Shown here in pieces: positions 8,601-16,229 of a stretch of DNA of 64,000 nt (its first letter is position 1; each line of letters begins with the position of its first letter). Location of the stretch: positions 4,960,001 to 5,024,000 of the forward strand of contig OZ255620.1 in the NCBI GenBank assembly GCA_965276665.1, given 5' to 3'. Source of the stretch: CAWGJC01 sp965276665. GTDB lineage: Bacteria; Pseudomonadota; Alphaproteobacteria; Acetobacterales; Acetobacteraceae. Under the pieces are notes generated by a model. That model worked only from the letters and a program-made list of their open reading frames with translations. It did no database searches and was not told the origin of the DNA. The position numbers were made by a program, and so were the translations under genes.

Positions 8601-10196
8601 TCAGGTCTTCCGCAGATCGACGTATTTCGTGTAGTCGGGCAGCGCGCCGACCACGAGGCCGGTCACGTCGCGGCGCAGCATCATGGTCACATTCTTCTGC
8701 AGCACCATGGCGAAGGGCGCGCGATCCCAGAACTGGCGCTGCATCGTCTGATAGAGCGCGATGCGCTTGGCGCTGTCGAGCTCCTTCGCCGCGGCATCCG
8801 CCTCCTGCGTGAGCTGGTCGTCCTTGAAATGGCTGCGCCAGGCGATGATCTTGAGTTTGCTGTCCGGCCCGTCATCGGGATTGGCGCAGAAGGCCTGCGC
8901 GTTGGAATTCGGGTCGAAGTAATCCGAGCCCCAGACCAGGATCGCGAGCTGGTGGTTGCGCGCGCGCGTCTTGGTGATCACCTGCTTCTGCTCGCCCGGC
9001 AGCAGCGACACCTTGATGCCGATCTGCGCCAGATCCTGCTGGATGGCCTGCGCGACCTCCCCGTACGGTGAGGCGGAGATGTAGTCCATCGAGACCGAGA
9101 ACCCGTTCGCCAGCCCGGCAGCGGCGAGCAATTGCTTCGCCTTCGCGGTATCCTTTTTGAACGGCTGCTCGGTCAGCGCGCCGGGCAGGCCTTTCGGCAG
9201 AAAGGACTGGTCGACGCTCCAGGTGCCCGGCGTGATGTTGGCGGCGATCGCGTCGTAATCGATCGCCCATTTGATCGCCTGCGCGACCTGCGGCTTGGCG
9301 AGCTCCGGCATGTTCTGGTTCATCGCGATATACATCGAGCTCGCCTGCGCGGCGGAGAGGATATGGTATTCGGGCTTGCCCTGCAGGGATTTCAGCTGAT
9401 CGGACAGCAGGTCGCGCGCGACATCCGCATCGCCTTTCTGCAGCAGCAGCAATTGCGCGCCGGGATCCTTCACGTGCTGGATGACGATGCGCTTGACCGC
9501 CACGGCCGGTTTGTAATGCGGGTTCGCGTCCACGATCACATGATCGCTGGCGGCCCAGGAGACGAGGCGGTACGGGCCGGCGCCGGCGGTGTTGGTCTTG
9601 AGCCAGCCATTGCCGAGATCGTCGCCCGCGGCATGCGCCATCGCCACCGCCTTCTCGACGATGCAGGCGACGTTGGCGGTGAGGCAGTATTCGACGAAGC
9701 TCGTCGCCTGCACGGCCGGGAGCTTCACCACCAGGGTCTGATCGTCGGTCGCGCGGATCAGGCTCGCGACATTGTCCTTGGTGAAGCCGAACTGCGTGAT
9801 GATGAAGCCGGGCGTCTTGTTGAGCGTCACCACGCGCTGCAGCGAGAATTCGGCATCCTGCGCGGTCACCGGCTTGCCGCTGTCGAACAGCGCGTCGTTT
9901 CGGAGATGGAAGGTGAAGGTCAGACCGTCTGGGCTCACCTCCCATTTCTCGGCAAGGTCGCCCGCGATCTTGCCCGCATCATGCGGATCCGGCGTCAGCA
10001 GCTTGCGATAGCAGTTCGCGTCGATTTCGTTATCGGTGAACTCGTAGGATTCGGCGGGATCGAAGCTGATGATGTCGTCGATCTGCCCCGCCATGGAGAC
10101 GATGCCGCGCGGCGTCGCCGCGAGCGCGCGTTCGATCGCGAGATAGGACAACGGCGCACTCGCGGACGCTGCGAGCAGGGCGCGACGGGTCAGCAT
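8601..10196 (-). CDS. Peptide-type ABC importer periplasmic binding protein (SBP family 5)
   Basis: A 531-residue periplasmic binding protein with a Tat-like leader: MLTRRALLAASASAPLSYL, twin Arg, hydrophobic stretch and an Ala-rich cleavage area near residue 28. The mature part has family 5 hallmarks such as AEKWEVSPDGLTFTFHLR and the lobe-II sequence DYFDPNSNAQAFC. ATG 10196 has GGAG about 11 nt upstream. The frame stays open another 66 codons, but that stretch lies in the repeat at 10274-10466 and would bury the leader. It is first in the operon running through both permeases, both ATPases and the CocE hydrolase, so the promoter is probably just upstream, next to the repeats. Confidence 0.9.
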   Translation of the reverse strand: MLTRRALLAASASAPLSYLAIERALAATPRGIVSMAGQIDDIISFDPAESYEFTDNEIDANCYRKLLTPDPHDAGKIAGDLAEKWEVSPDGLTFTFHLRNDALFDSGKPVTAQDAEFSLQRVVTLNKTPGFIITQFGFTKDNVASLIRATDDQTLVVKLPAVQATSFVEYCLTANVACIVEKAVAMAHAAGDDLGNGWLKTNTAGAGPYRLVSWAASDHVIVDANPHYKPAVAVKRIVIQHVKDPGAQLLLLQKGDADVARDLLSDQLKSLQGKPEYHILSAAQASSMYIAMNQNMPELAKPQVAQAIKWAIDYDAIAANITPGTWSVDQSFLPKGLPGALTEQPFKKDTAKAKQLLAAAGLANGFSVSMDYISASPYGEVAQAIQQDLAQIGIKVSLLPGEQKQVITKTRARNHQLAILVWGSDYFDPNSNAQAFCANPDDGPDSKLKIIAWRSHFKDDQLTQEADAAAKELDSAKRIALYQTMQRQFWDRAPFAMVLQKNVTMMLRRDVTGLVVGALPDYTKYVDLRKT

Positions 10197-10273
10197 CCTG
10201 GCGATCTCCGGACTGTCTTTCGCCGGCAACATAACTGGGTTGTGTTCTTGGGGGGAAGGGGTGACGGAAGGCA

Positions 10274-10351
10274 TCCAGGGGCGCTGCCCCTGGACCCCGC
10301 CAAGGGCATAGCCCTTGGGACCCGGGTTGCGCTTCGCGCGAAGCGCAATCA
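10274..10351 (+). repeat. Intergenic palindromic repeat, family A, copy 1
   Basis: Three short hairpins in series: CCAGGGGC...GCCCCTGG, CCAAGGGC-ATA-GCCCTTGG and the perfect palindrome GCGCTTCGCGCGAAGCGC. The same order appears at 25205-25271, and the inverted order at 10398-10466 and 25402-25471. Confidence 0.8.
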
Positions 10352-10397
10352 AACACCCGAACTCCACCTGCTTCGCCGCGATCCCCGCCCCCACCCG

Positions 10398-10466
10398 CCA
10401 GGCGCGAAGCGCAACCCGGGTCCCAAGGGCTTCGCCCTTGGCGGGGCCAGGGGCAGCGTCCCTGAT
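10398..10466 (-). repeat. Intergenic palindromic repeat, family A, copy 2 (inverted)
   Basis: It reads GCGCGAAGCGCAACCCGGG, then CCAAGGGCTTCGCCCTTGG, then a degenerate AGGGGCAGCGTCCCTG hairpin: the reverse order of copy 1. With copy 1 it forms a long inverted pair filling most of the gap between the binding-protein start and the end of the next operon. It could terminate transcription from the upstream ABC operon. Confidence 0.75.
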
Positions 10467-10477
10467 CGCTTAGGGGC

Positions 10478-11788
10478 TTACGCTTCCTCTTCCTCCTCCT
10501 CGAGAAAGAACTGATCCGCCTCCTCGTCGTAGCTGTAGAGCTCGGCGTAGCGGCCCCAGTTGATCGCGGCGTCGAGCGTGTCTTCCGCGTAGTCGGGGGA
10601 CATGTGCTCTTCGAGGTCGTCGCGGAAGCGGGCGGCGGAGACGCGGTGATTGCGGCGTTCGATGACTTCCTGCTGGATCAGCGCGACGAGCGGCACGTGG
10701 GCGCGGAGCGCGTCGGCGAAGATCGCCTTGCGCGGCTCCACATCCGCCTGGGCGAAGCGGAAGCCTTCGTCGCGGAGCTGGATGTCGCCGCGTTCGAGGA
10801 TGGCGAAGCCGAGCAGTTGCAGCGCCTCGCCGAGCGGCAGCAGCTCGTCGGCCTCGAGCTGCAGCGAGCCGGCGAGCGCCGGCAGGTCGGCGCGGCCGCG
10901 ATAGGGTTCGGCCGCGAGGGTTTCGATCAGGCCGGCGAGCAGATTGATGGGCAGATGGTGCAGCGCCATGTTGAGCTGCGCGGCCGCGCTGACCACGCGG
11001 GAGGCCGGCGCGCGACTGGTCATCAGCCCGTAAATGTCGTCCACCAATTGGCGGAAGGCGGGTGCCAGGCGGTTGCGCGGGTGCGGGAAGGGGACGCGCA
11101 GCTCATGCGCGACGCGGCCGGGATTGGAGGAGAAGACGAGGATGCGGTCGCACATCAGCACCGCTTCCTCGATGTTGTGCGTGACCATCAGCATGGATTT
11201 CACCGGCAGCCTGCCGTCCATCCAGAGGTCGATGAGGTCGGTGCGGAGGTTCTCGGCGGTCAGCACGTCGAGTGCGCTGAACGGCTCGTCCATCAGCAGC
11301 AGGTCGGGGTGCACCACGAGCGCGCGGGCGAGGCCGACGCGCTGGCGCATGCCGCCCGACAACTCCTTCGGATAGGCGCTGTCGTAGCCGCCGAGCCCGA
11401 TCAGGTCGATCGCCGATTCCGCCCGCTCGCCGCGCTCGGATTTCCCCACGCCCTGCGCCTCGAGCCCGAGCTCCACGTTTTCCTGCACGGTGAGCCAGGG
11501 GAACAGCGCGAAGCTCTGGAACACCATCGCGACGCCCTCGGCCGGCCCGCGCAGCGCGGCGCCGCGCCAGACCACCTTGCCCGCGTTCGGCTGCAGCAGG
11601 CCGGCGACGATGCGGAGCAGCGTCGATTTCCCCGAACCCGAGCGCCCGAGCAGGCCCACCACCTCGCCGGCGCGGATGGTGAGCTTCACGTCGTCCAGCA
11701 CCACGAGATCGGCGTTGGCCTCCTTGTGGTAGGCCTGCCGCACGCCCGAGAGGTCGAGCAGCGTCTCGTGTGTCGTCTTCGCATCCAT
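10478..11788 (-). CDS. NitT/TauT-type ABC ATPase with C-terminal AAA-associated domain
   Basis: A 436-residue ATPase. The N-terminal ABC domain (about 1-260) has Walker A GRSGSGKST, the Q-loop in MVFQSFALFPWLTVQENVELGLEA, signature LSGGMRQRVGLARAL, Walker B LLMDEPFSALD and an H-loop in MVTHNIEEAV. The C-terminal part (about 290-420) is the AAA-associated domain found on a subset of nitrate/sulfonate-type ATPases, with a winged-helix-like fold, and ends in an acidic FFLEEEEEEA tail. ATG 11788 starts 12 nt after the upstream permease stop. Its permease is the tandem gene upstream; no binding protein is nearby. The substrate is unknown. Confidence 0.85.
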   Translation of the reverse strand: MDAKTTHETLLDLSGVRQAYHKEANADLVVLDDVKLTIRAGEVVGLLGRSGSGKSTLLRIVAGLLQPNAGKVVWRGAALRGPAEGVAMVFQSFALFPWLTVQENVELGLEAQGVGKSERGERAESAIDLIGLGGYDSAYPKELSGGMRQRVGLARALVVHPDLLLMDEPFSALDVLTAENLRTDLIDLWMDGRLPVKSMLMVTHNIEEAVLMCDRILVFSSNPGRVAHELRVPFPHPRNRLAPAFRQLVDDIYGLMTSRAPASRVVSAAAQLNMALHHLPINLLAGLIETLAAEPYRGRADLPALAGSLQLEADELLPLGEALQLLGFAILERGDIQLRDEGFRFAQADVEPRKAIFADALRAHVPLVALIQQEVIERRNHRVSAARFRDDLEEHMSPDYAEDTLDAAINWGRYAELYSYDEEADQFFLEEEEEEA

Positions 11789-11799
11789 GGCGCTGCTCC

Positions 11800-13521
11800 T
11801 CAGAGGGTGAGCCGGCGGCTCGAGAAGGCGTAGAGCGGCCGCCACAGGAAGCGGTTCAGGAGCAGCACGAAGCCGGACATCACGACCACCCCGAGCACGA
11901 CGCGCGGCATGTCGCCGGCCGCCGTCGCGTCCGCGATATAAGCGCCGAGCCCGTGCGCGGCGAGGTTCGTGCTGCCCCAGGATGCGACCTCGGCAACGAT
12001 CGCGGCGTTCCAGGCGCCCCCCGAGGCGGTGATCGCGCCGGTGACGAAGTAGGGGAAGATGCCGGGCAGCATCACCCGCCGCCACCAGAGCCAGCCGCCG
12101 ATGTGGAAATTCGCCGCCGCTTCCTTGAGGTCACCCGGAAACGCCGCGGCGCCGGCGATCACGTTGAACAGGATGTACCATTGCGCGCCGAGGATCATCA
12201 GCGGGCTCAGCCAGATATCGGGCGCGAGGGCGAGCCGCACGATCACCACGACGAAGACCGGGAAGAACAGATTGGCCGGGAAGGCGGCAAGGAACTGCGC
12301 GAGCGGCTGCGCGCGGCGCGCCCAGGCGGGACGCAGCCCGAGCCAGACGCCGACCGGCACCCAGATCGCGGAGGCGATCGCCATCAGCACGGCGACCCGC
12401 AGCAGGGTCAGCAGCCCGAGCTCGAACGCCACCAGCAGGTCGTGCCAGTGCAGGGTCGCCGAGACATAGCCGACGATGCGCGCCACCGCGGCCGCGACCG
12501 CGACCACCAGCACCACCAGCCAGAACGCGTCGATCATCCGCGTGCGCCGCCGCGGCGCGGCCTCGGTGCGCCGCGCCTGGACGAAGCGCAGGCCGGTGAG
12601 GCGGCCGAGCGCGTCGCCCATCGTTCCGCCGATCCAGCGCAGCAGGCGGGTCCGCCGCCAGAGCGCCAGCACCCAGGGGTCCTCGGCATCGCCGCCGGAG
12701 ATGTTCTCGAAGCGGAAGCGCCCCGACCAGGCGACGAGGGGGCGGAACAGCAGCTGGTCGTAGAGCAGGATGACCACCAGCATCGCCAGGATCGCGTAGA
12801 GCACGGCGGCGATGTTGCGCTGCTCGAGCGCGACCGCGACGTAGGAGCCGATGCCGGGCAGTTTCCAGGTCGTGTTGCCGACCGAGATCGCCTCGGAGGC
12901 GGTGACGAAGAACCAGCCGCCCGACATCGACATCATCGTGTTCCAGACGAGGCCTGGCACGGCGAACGGCACGTCCAGCCGCCAGAAGCGCTGCCACACG
13001 CTGAGCCGGAAGGCGCGCGCCGCCTCGTCGAGATCGGCCGGCACGGTCTGCAGGGACTGGATCATGCTGAACGCCATGTTCCAGGCCTGGCTGGTGAAGA
13101 TCGCGAAGATCGCGGCGAGCTCGAGCCCCAGCACGCGGCCGGGAAACAGGTTCATGAAGAAGATGACGGTAAAGGAGAGGAAGCCGAGAATCGGTACCGA
13201 TTGCAGGATGTCGAGCGCCGGAATCAGCAGCAGCCCAGCCCGCCGGCTCTTCGCGGCGAGCGGGGCGAAGGTGAAGGTGAAGAGCAGCGAGCAGAACAGC
13301 GCCACGAACATCCTGAGCGTGGTGCGCGCGGCGTAGAAGGGCAGGTAGGACGGGTCGAGCGAGATATGGGTCGCGGCCGGCACCGAGAGCGCGCCGAGCG
13401 TGCCGCGCGCGACCGAGGCCACGCCGAACACCACCCCGAAGACGCAGACGATCGCCGCGAGGTCGAACAGGTTCGGCAGACGCCGGGCCGAGGCGAAAGC
13501 TGGGAAGGCGGTGCCGGACAT
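11800..13521 (-). CDS. NitT/TauT-type ABC permease with two fused permease domains
   Basis: A 573-residue membrane protein holding two BPD_transp_1 domains in tandem. Copy 1 (about 20-260) has its EAA loop near LDEAARAFRLSVWQRFWRLDVP; copy 2 (about 320-560) has its loop near LKEAAANFHIGGWLWWRRVMLP. The two halves are joined by a cytoplasmic linker rich in Arg. About twelve membrane helices are apparent, so one polypeptide could supply both halves of the channel. It precedes the AAA-associated ATPase gene by 11 bp. There is no periplasmic binding protein within the neighbourhood. Confidence 0.88.
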   Translation of the reverse strand: MSGTAFPAFASARRLPNLFDLAAIVCVFGVVFGVASVARGTLGALSVPAATHISLDPSYLPFYAARTTLRMFVALFCSLLFTFTFAPLAAKSRRAGLLLIPALDILQSVPILGFLSFTVIFFMNLFPGRVLGLELAAIFAIFTSQAWNMAFSMIQSLQTVPADLDEAARAFRLSVWQRFWRLDVPFAVPGLVWNTMMSMSGGWFFVTASEAISVGNTTWKLPGIGSYVAVALEQRNIAAVLYAILAMLVVILLYDQLLFRPLVAWSGRFRFENISGGDAEDPWVLALWRRTRLLRWIGGTMGDALGRLTGLRFVQARRTEAAPRRRTRMIDAFWLVVLVVAVAAAVARIVGYVSATLHWHDLLVAFELGLLTLLRVAVLMAIASAIWVPVGVWLGLRPAWARRAQPLAQFLAAFPANLFFPVFVVVIVRLALAPDIWLSPLMILGAQWYILFNVIAGAAAFPGDLKEAAANFHIGGWLWWRRVMLPGIFPYFVTGAITASGGAWNAAIVAEVASWGSTNLAAHGLGAYIADATAAGDMPRVVLGVVVMSGFVLLLNRFLWRPLYAFSSRRLTL

Positions 13522-13612
13522 GGTCGGTTTCCCGATGGTCCGCGCCTCCTAGCCCGATCCCGGGCGGCCTGTCACCTGGGGCCATGTGGCGTTTGGGTGA
13601 CGGGCCTCGCCT

Positions 13613-14068
13613 CTACCTCGTGCGGTGCCCCGTGCTGCCGAACCCGCCGGCGCCCCGGGCGGTCTCGTCGAGCGTGTCGACGGCCTCCCAATGCAGGCGG
13701 AGCACCGGCGCCAGCACCGCCTGGGCGATCCGCATGCCGCGCTCGACGGTGAAATTCTCCGGCCCGGCATTGAGCAGGATCACCTGCACCTCGCCCCGGT
13801 AATCCTCGTCGATTGTGCCCGGCGCGTTGGCGATGGTGACGCCGTGGCGGAGCGCGAGGCCGGAGCGCGGCCGGATCTGCAATTCATGCCCGGGCGGCAG
13901 CGCGACCGCGAGCCCGGTCGGGATCAGCGCCCGGCCGCCCGGCGCGAGCACCACCGGATCGGCGATCGCGGCCAGCAGATCGACCGCCGCGGCGCCGGCG
14001 CTCGCATGTTCCGGCAGCGGCAGCCCAGCGCCATGCGGCAGCACGCGCACCCTGACGGCGACACTCAT
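13613..14068 (-). CDS. dut: dUTP diphosphatase
   Basis: A 151-residue trimeric dUTPase that hydrolyses dUTP to dUMP and PPi, protecting DNA from uracil and supplying dTMP synthesis. All five family motifs are present: AGAAAVDLLA, RPRSGLALRHG, NAPGTIDEDYRGEV with the catalytic Asp, RGMRIAQAVLAPV and the C-terminal RGAGGFGSTG that closes over the nucleotide. Its ATG overlaps the coaBC stop by 4 nt (ATGA), so ubiE, coaBC and dut are coupled in one operon. Confidence 0.97.
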   Translation of the reverse strand: MSVAVRVRVLPHGAGLPLPEHASAGAAAVDLLAAIADPVVLAPGGRALIPTGLAVALPPGHELQIRPRSGLALRHGVTIANAPGTIDEDYRGEVQVILLNAGPENFTVERGMRIAQAVLAPVLRLHWEAVDTLDETARGAGGFGSTGHRTR

Positions 14069-15276
14069 GCGTGGAAGGCCGAAGCGATCCGCTCGACGAG
14101 GCGGCGCGCCACCTCTGCCTTCGGCAGGAAGGGCCAGTCCTCCTGACCGTCCACGGTGAACAGGCTGACCGCGTTGGCGTCGCCGCCCATGATCCCGGTT
14201 TCCGGGCGGACATCATTGGCGACGATCCAGTCGCACCCCTTCCGCGCCCGCTTGGCGGCGGCGTTGGCGGCGATGTCGTCGGTCTCGGCGGCGAAGCCGA
14301 TGACCAGGCGCGGGCGACGCGGGCCGGGGCGCGACAAGGTCGCCAGGATGTCGGGGTTTGGCGCCAGCGCCAGGGCAGGGGGCGCGGCGCCGGGCTGCTT
14401 CTTGATCTTGTGGGCGACCGCGTTCTCCACCCGCCAATCGGCGACGGCGGCGGCGCAGATCGCGATATCGGCCGGCAGCGCCGCCTCGCAGGCGGCCAGC
14501 ATCTCGGCGGCGGTCTCGACATGCCGGGTCTCGATGCCGGCCGGATCGGGCAGCGTGACCGGCCCGCTCACCAGCGTGACGCGCGCGCCCGCCTCTGCCA
14601 GCGCCGCCGCGATCGCATGGCCCTGGCGTCCAGAGCTGCGATTGGCGATGTAGCGCACCGGGTCGATCGGTTCGTGCGTCGGACCGCTGGTCACGATGGC
14701 ATGGCGGCCGGCGAGCGGCGTTTCCGGGGCGGCGAGCAGGCGGAGGATGGCGGCGAGGATCTCGGGCGGCTCGGCGAGGCGGCCGGGTCCGAACTCGTTG
14801 CAGGCCATCGCCCCTTCGTCCGGGCCGATCACCACGACCCCGCGGCCGGCGAGCAGCGCCATGTTGGCCACCGTCGCCGGATGCAGCCACATCCGCACGT
14901 TCATCGCCGGCGCCACCAGCACGCGCTTGTCGGTGGCGAGCAGCAGGGTGGAGGCGAGGTCGTCGGCGATGCCGGCGGCGAGCTTGGCCAGGATGTTCGC
15001 GGTGGCCGGCGCCACCACCACCAGATCGGCGCTCCGCGAGAGCTGGATATGCCCCATCTCGCTCTCATCGGTGAGCGAGAAGAGGTCGGCATAGACCTTC
15101 GATTCGGAGAGCGCCTGCAGCGAAAGCGGGGTGACGAACTCGGCGCCGCTCCGGGTCAGCACGCAGGTGACCTCGATGCCCCGGCCGCGCAGCAGGCGGA
15201 TCAGCAGGAGGGATTTATAGGCCGCGATCCCGCCGCTCACCACCAGCAGCACGCGCTTGCCGCTCACAGCCGCCAC
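14065..15276 (-). CDS. coaBC: Bifunctional phosphopantothenoylcysteine decarboxylase / phosphopantothenate-cysteine ligase
   Basis: A 403-residue bifunctional coenzyme A enzyme. The CoaC flavoprotein half (about 1-185) has SGGIAAYKSLLLIRLLRGRG, the substrate motif PAMNVRMW and the lid Cys in AMACNEFGPGRL. The CoaB half (about 190-400) has TSGPTHEPIDPVRYIANRSSG and the dimer/CTP motif AHKIKKQ. GTG 15276 lies inside the ubiE end; GTG 15267, overlapping the ubiE stop as GTGA, is an equally good start and gives the usual MSGKRVLL N-terminus. It is coupled downstream to dut, a widespread arrangement. Confidence 0.96.
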   Translation of the reverse strand: MAAVSGKRVLLVVSGGIAAYKSLLLIRLLRGRGIEVTCVLTRSGAEFVTPLSLQALSESKVYADLFSLTDESEMGHIQLSRSADLVVVAPATANILAKLAAGIADDLASTLLLATDKRVLVAPAMNVRMWLHPATVANMALLAGRGVVVIGPDEGAMACNEFGPGRLAEPPEILAAILRLLAAPETPLAGRHAIVTSGPTHEPIDPVRYIANRSSGRQGHAIAAALAEAGARVTLVSGPVTLPDPAGIETRHVETAAEMLAACEAALPADIAICAAAVADWRVENAVAHKIKKQPGAAPPALALAPNPDILATLSRPGPRRPRLVIGFAAETDDIAANAAAKRARKGCDWIVANDVRPETGIMGGDANAVSLFTVDGQEDWPFLPKAEVARRLVERIASAFHA

Positions 15277-16007
15277 CCCTCATGGATCGCCACGATGCCG
15301 CCCGAGAGGTTCCGCCAGACGACGCGGGAAAAACCCGCCTCCCGCATCATCGCGGCCAGCGTCTCCTGGTCGGGAAAGGTGCGGATGCTCTCGGCGAGGT
15401 AGCGGTAGCTTTCCGCATCCCCGGCCACCGCGTGGCCGAGCCGAGGCAGCACGCGGAACGACCAGGCATCGTAGAGCGGGCGGGCGGCCGCGACCTGGAG
15501 CGCCGAGAATTCGAGGCAGAGAAACCGGCCGCCGGGCCGCAGCACGCGTCGCGCCTCGGCGAGCACCGCCGCCTTGTCGGTGCAGTTGCGCAGCCCGAAC
15601 GCCATCGAGACGGTGTCCACCGCGGCCGCCGGCAGCGGCAGGCGCTCGGCATCGGCGACGACCAGCGCGAGCTCGGCGAAGCCGCGCGCGACCGCGCGGT
15701 CGCGCCCGACCGCCAGCATCGCCGGGTTGATGTCGGAGAGGATCGCCGGGCCGCCGCCGAGCCGCGACCAGGCAAAGGCGATGTCGCCGGTTCCCCCCGC
15801 GAGATCGAGCAGGGTGCGGTGGGGGCGCGGGGCGAGACGGGTCGCGAAGATGCGCTTCCAGACGCGCTGGATGCCGAGAGACATCAGGTCGTTCATCAGG
15901 TCGTAGCGCGGCGCCACGCTCTCGAACACCGCGCGCACCATTGGCTTTTTCTCGGCACGCGACACGATGCGGAAGCCGAAATCGGCGGTGTCGGGCGGTT
16001 CGCTCAT
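15264..16007 (-). CDS. ubiE: Ubiquinone/menaquinone biosynthesis C-methyltransferase UbiE
   Basis: A 247-residue class I SAM methyltransferase that methylates the benzoquinol ring (2-polyprenyl-6-methoxy-1,4-benzoquinol) in ubiquinone synthesis. Diagnostic segments are VFESVAPRYDLMNDLMSLG at the N-terminus, LLDLAGGTGDIAFAW (SAM motif I), VDTVSMAFGLRNCTDKAAVL and RPGGRFLCLEFS. ATG 16007 is chosen because it gives the normal start about ten residues before the FGFR segment; a much longer open frame upstream lies antisense to the efflux-pump gene and is ignored. First gene of the ubiE-coaBC-dut unit, divergent from the MFS pump. Confidence 0.97.
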   Translation of the reverse strand: MSEPPDTADFGFRIVSRAEKKPMVRAVFESVAPRYDLMNDLMSLGIQRVWKRIFATRLAPRPHRTLLDLAGGTGDIAFAWSRLGGGPAILSDINPAMLAVGRDRAVARGFAELALVVADAERLPLPAAAVDTVSMAFGLRNCTDKAAVLAEARRVLRPGGRFLCLEFSALQVAAARPLYDAWSFRVLPRLGHAVAGDAESYRYLAESIRTFPDQETLAAMMREAGFSRVVWRNLSGGIVAIHEGWRL

Positions 16008-16125
16008 TCCGCCGATATAGGCCATTCCCGCCGGAAAGGCAGGCCGGTGCGGACCGGGCGACCAAGGATGGGAACCAGCAAGCGGGTTGACACCCGCGCG
16101 GGATTGGCGGACAAGCGCGCCGATA

Positions 16126-16139
16126 ATAACGCACGTTAT
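16126..16139. promoter_or_regulatory. Candidate operator upstream of the MFS efflux gene
   Basis: ATAACGCACGTTAT is a palindrome with 6-bp arms and a CA centre, about 90 bp before the pump start in an otherwise GC-rich region. Its shape suits a TetR- or MarR-type repressor. No regulator gene is adjacent, so this rests on symmetry and position only. Confidence 0.4.
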
Positions 16140-16229
16140 CGTAGCAGGCGTGTTTATCGTGCAGACGTGTCTTTCGGCGCCCCTTGCCGGCGGGAAGTTG
16201 GCGCGCCGAGCAGTCCGGAGCCGTGCCGC

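Noticed and set aside
16087..16127. TTGACA and GATAAT as a promoter before the efflux pump
   Set aside because: The spacing is 29 bp, far more than the usual 16-18 bp.
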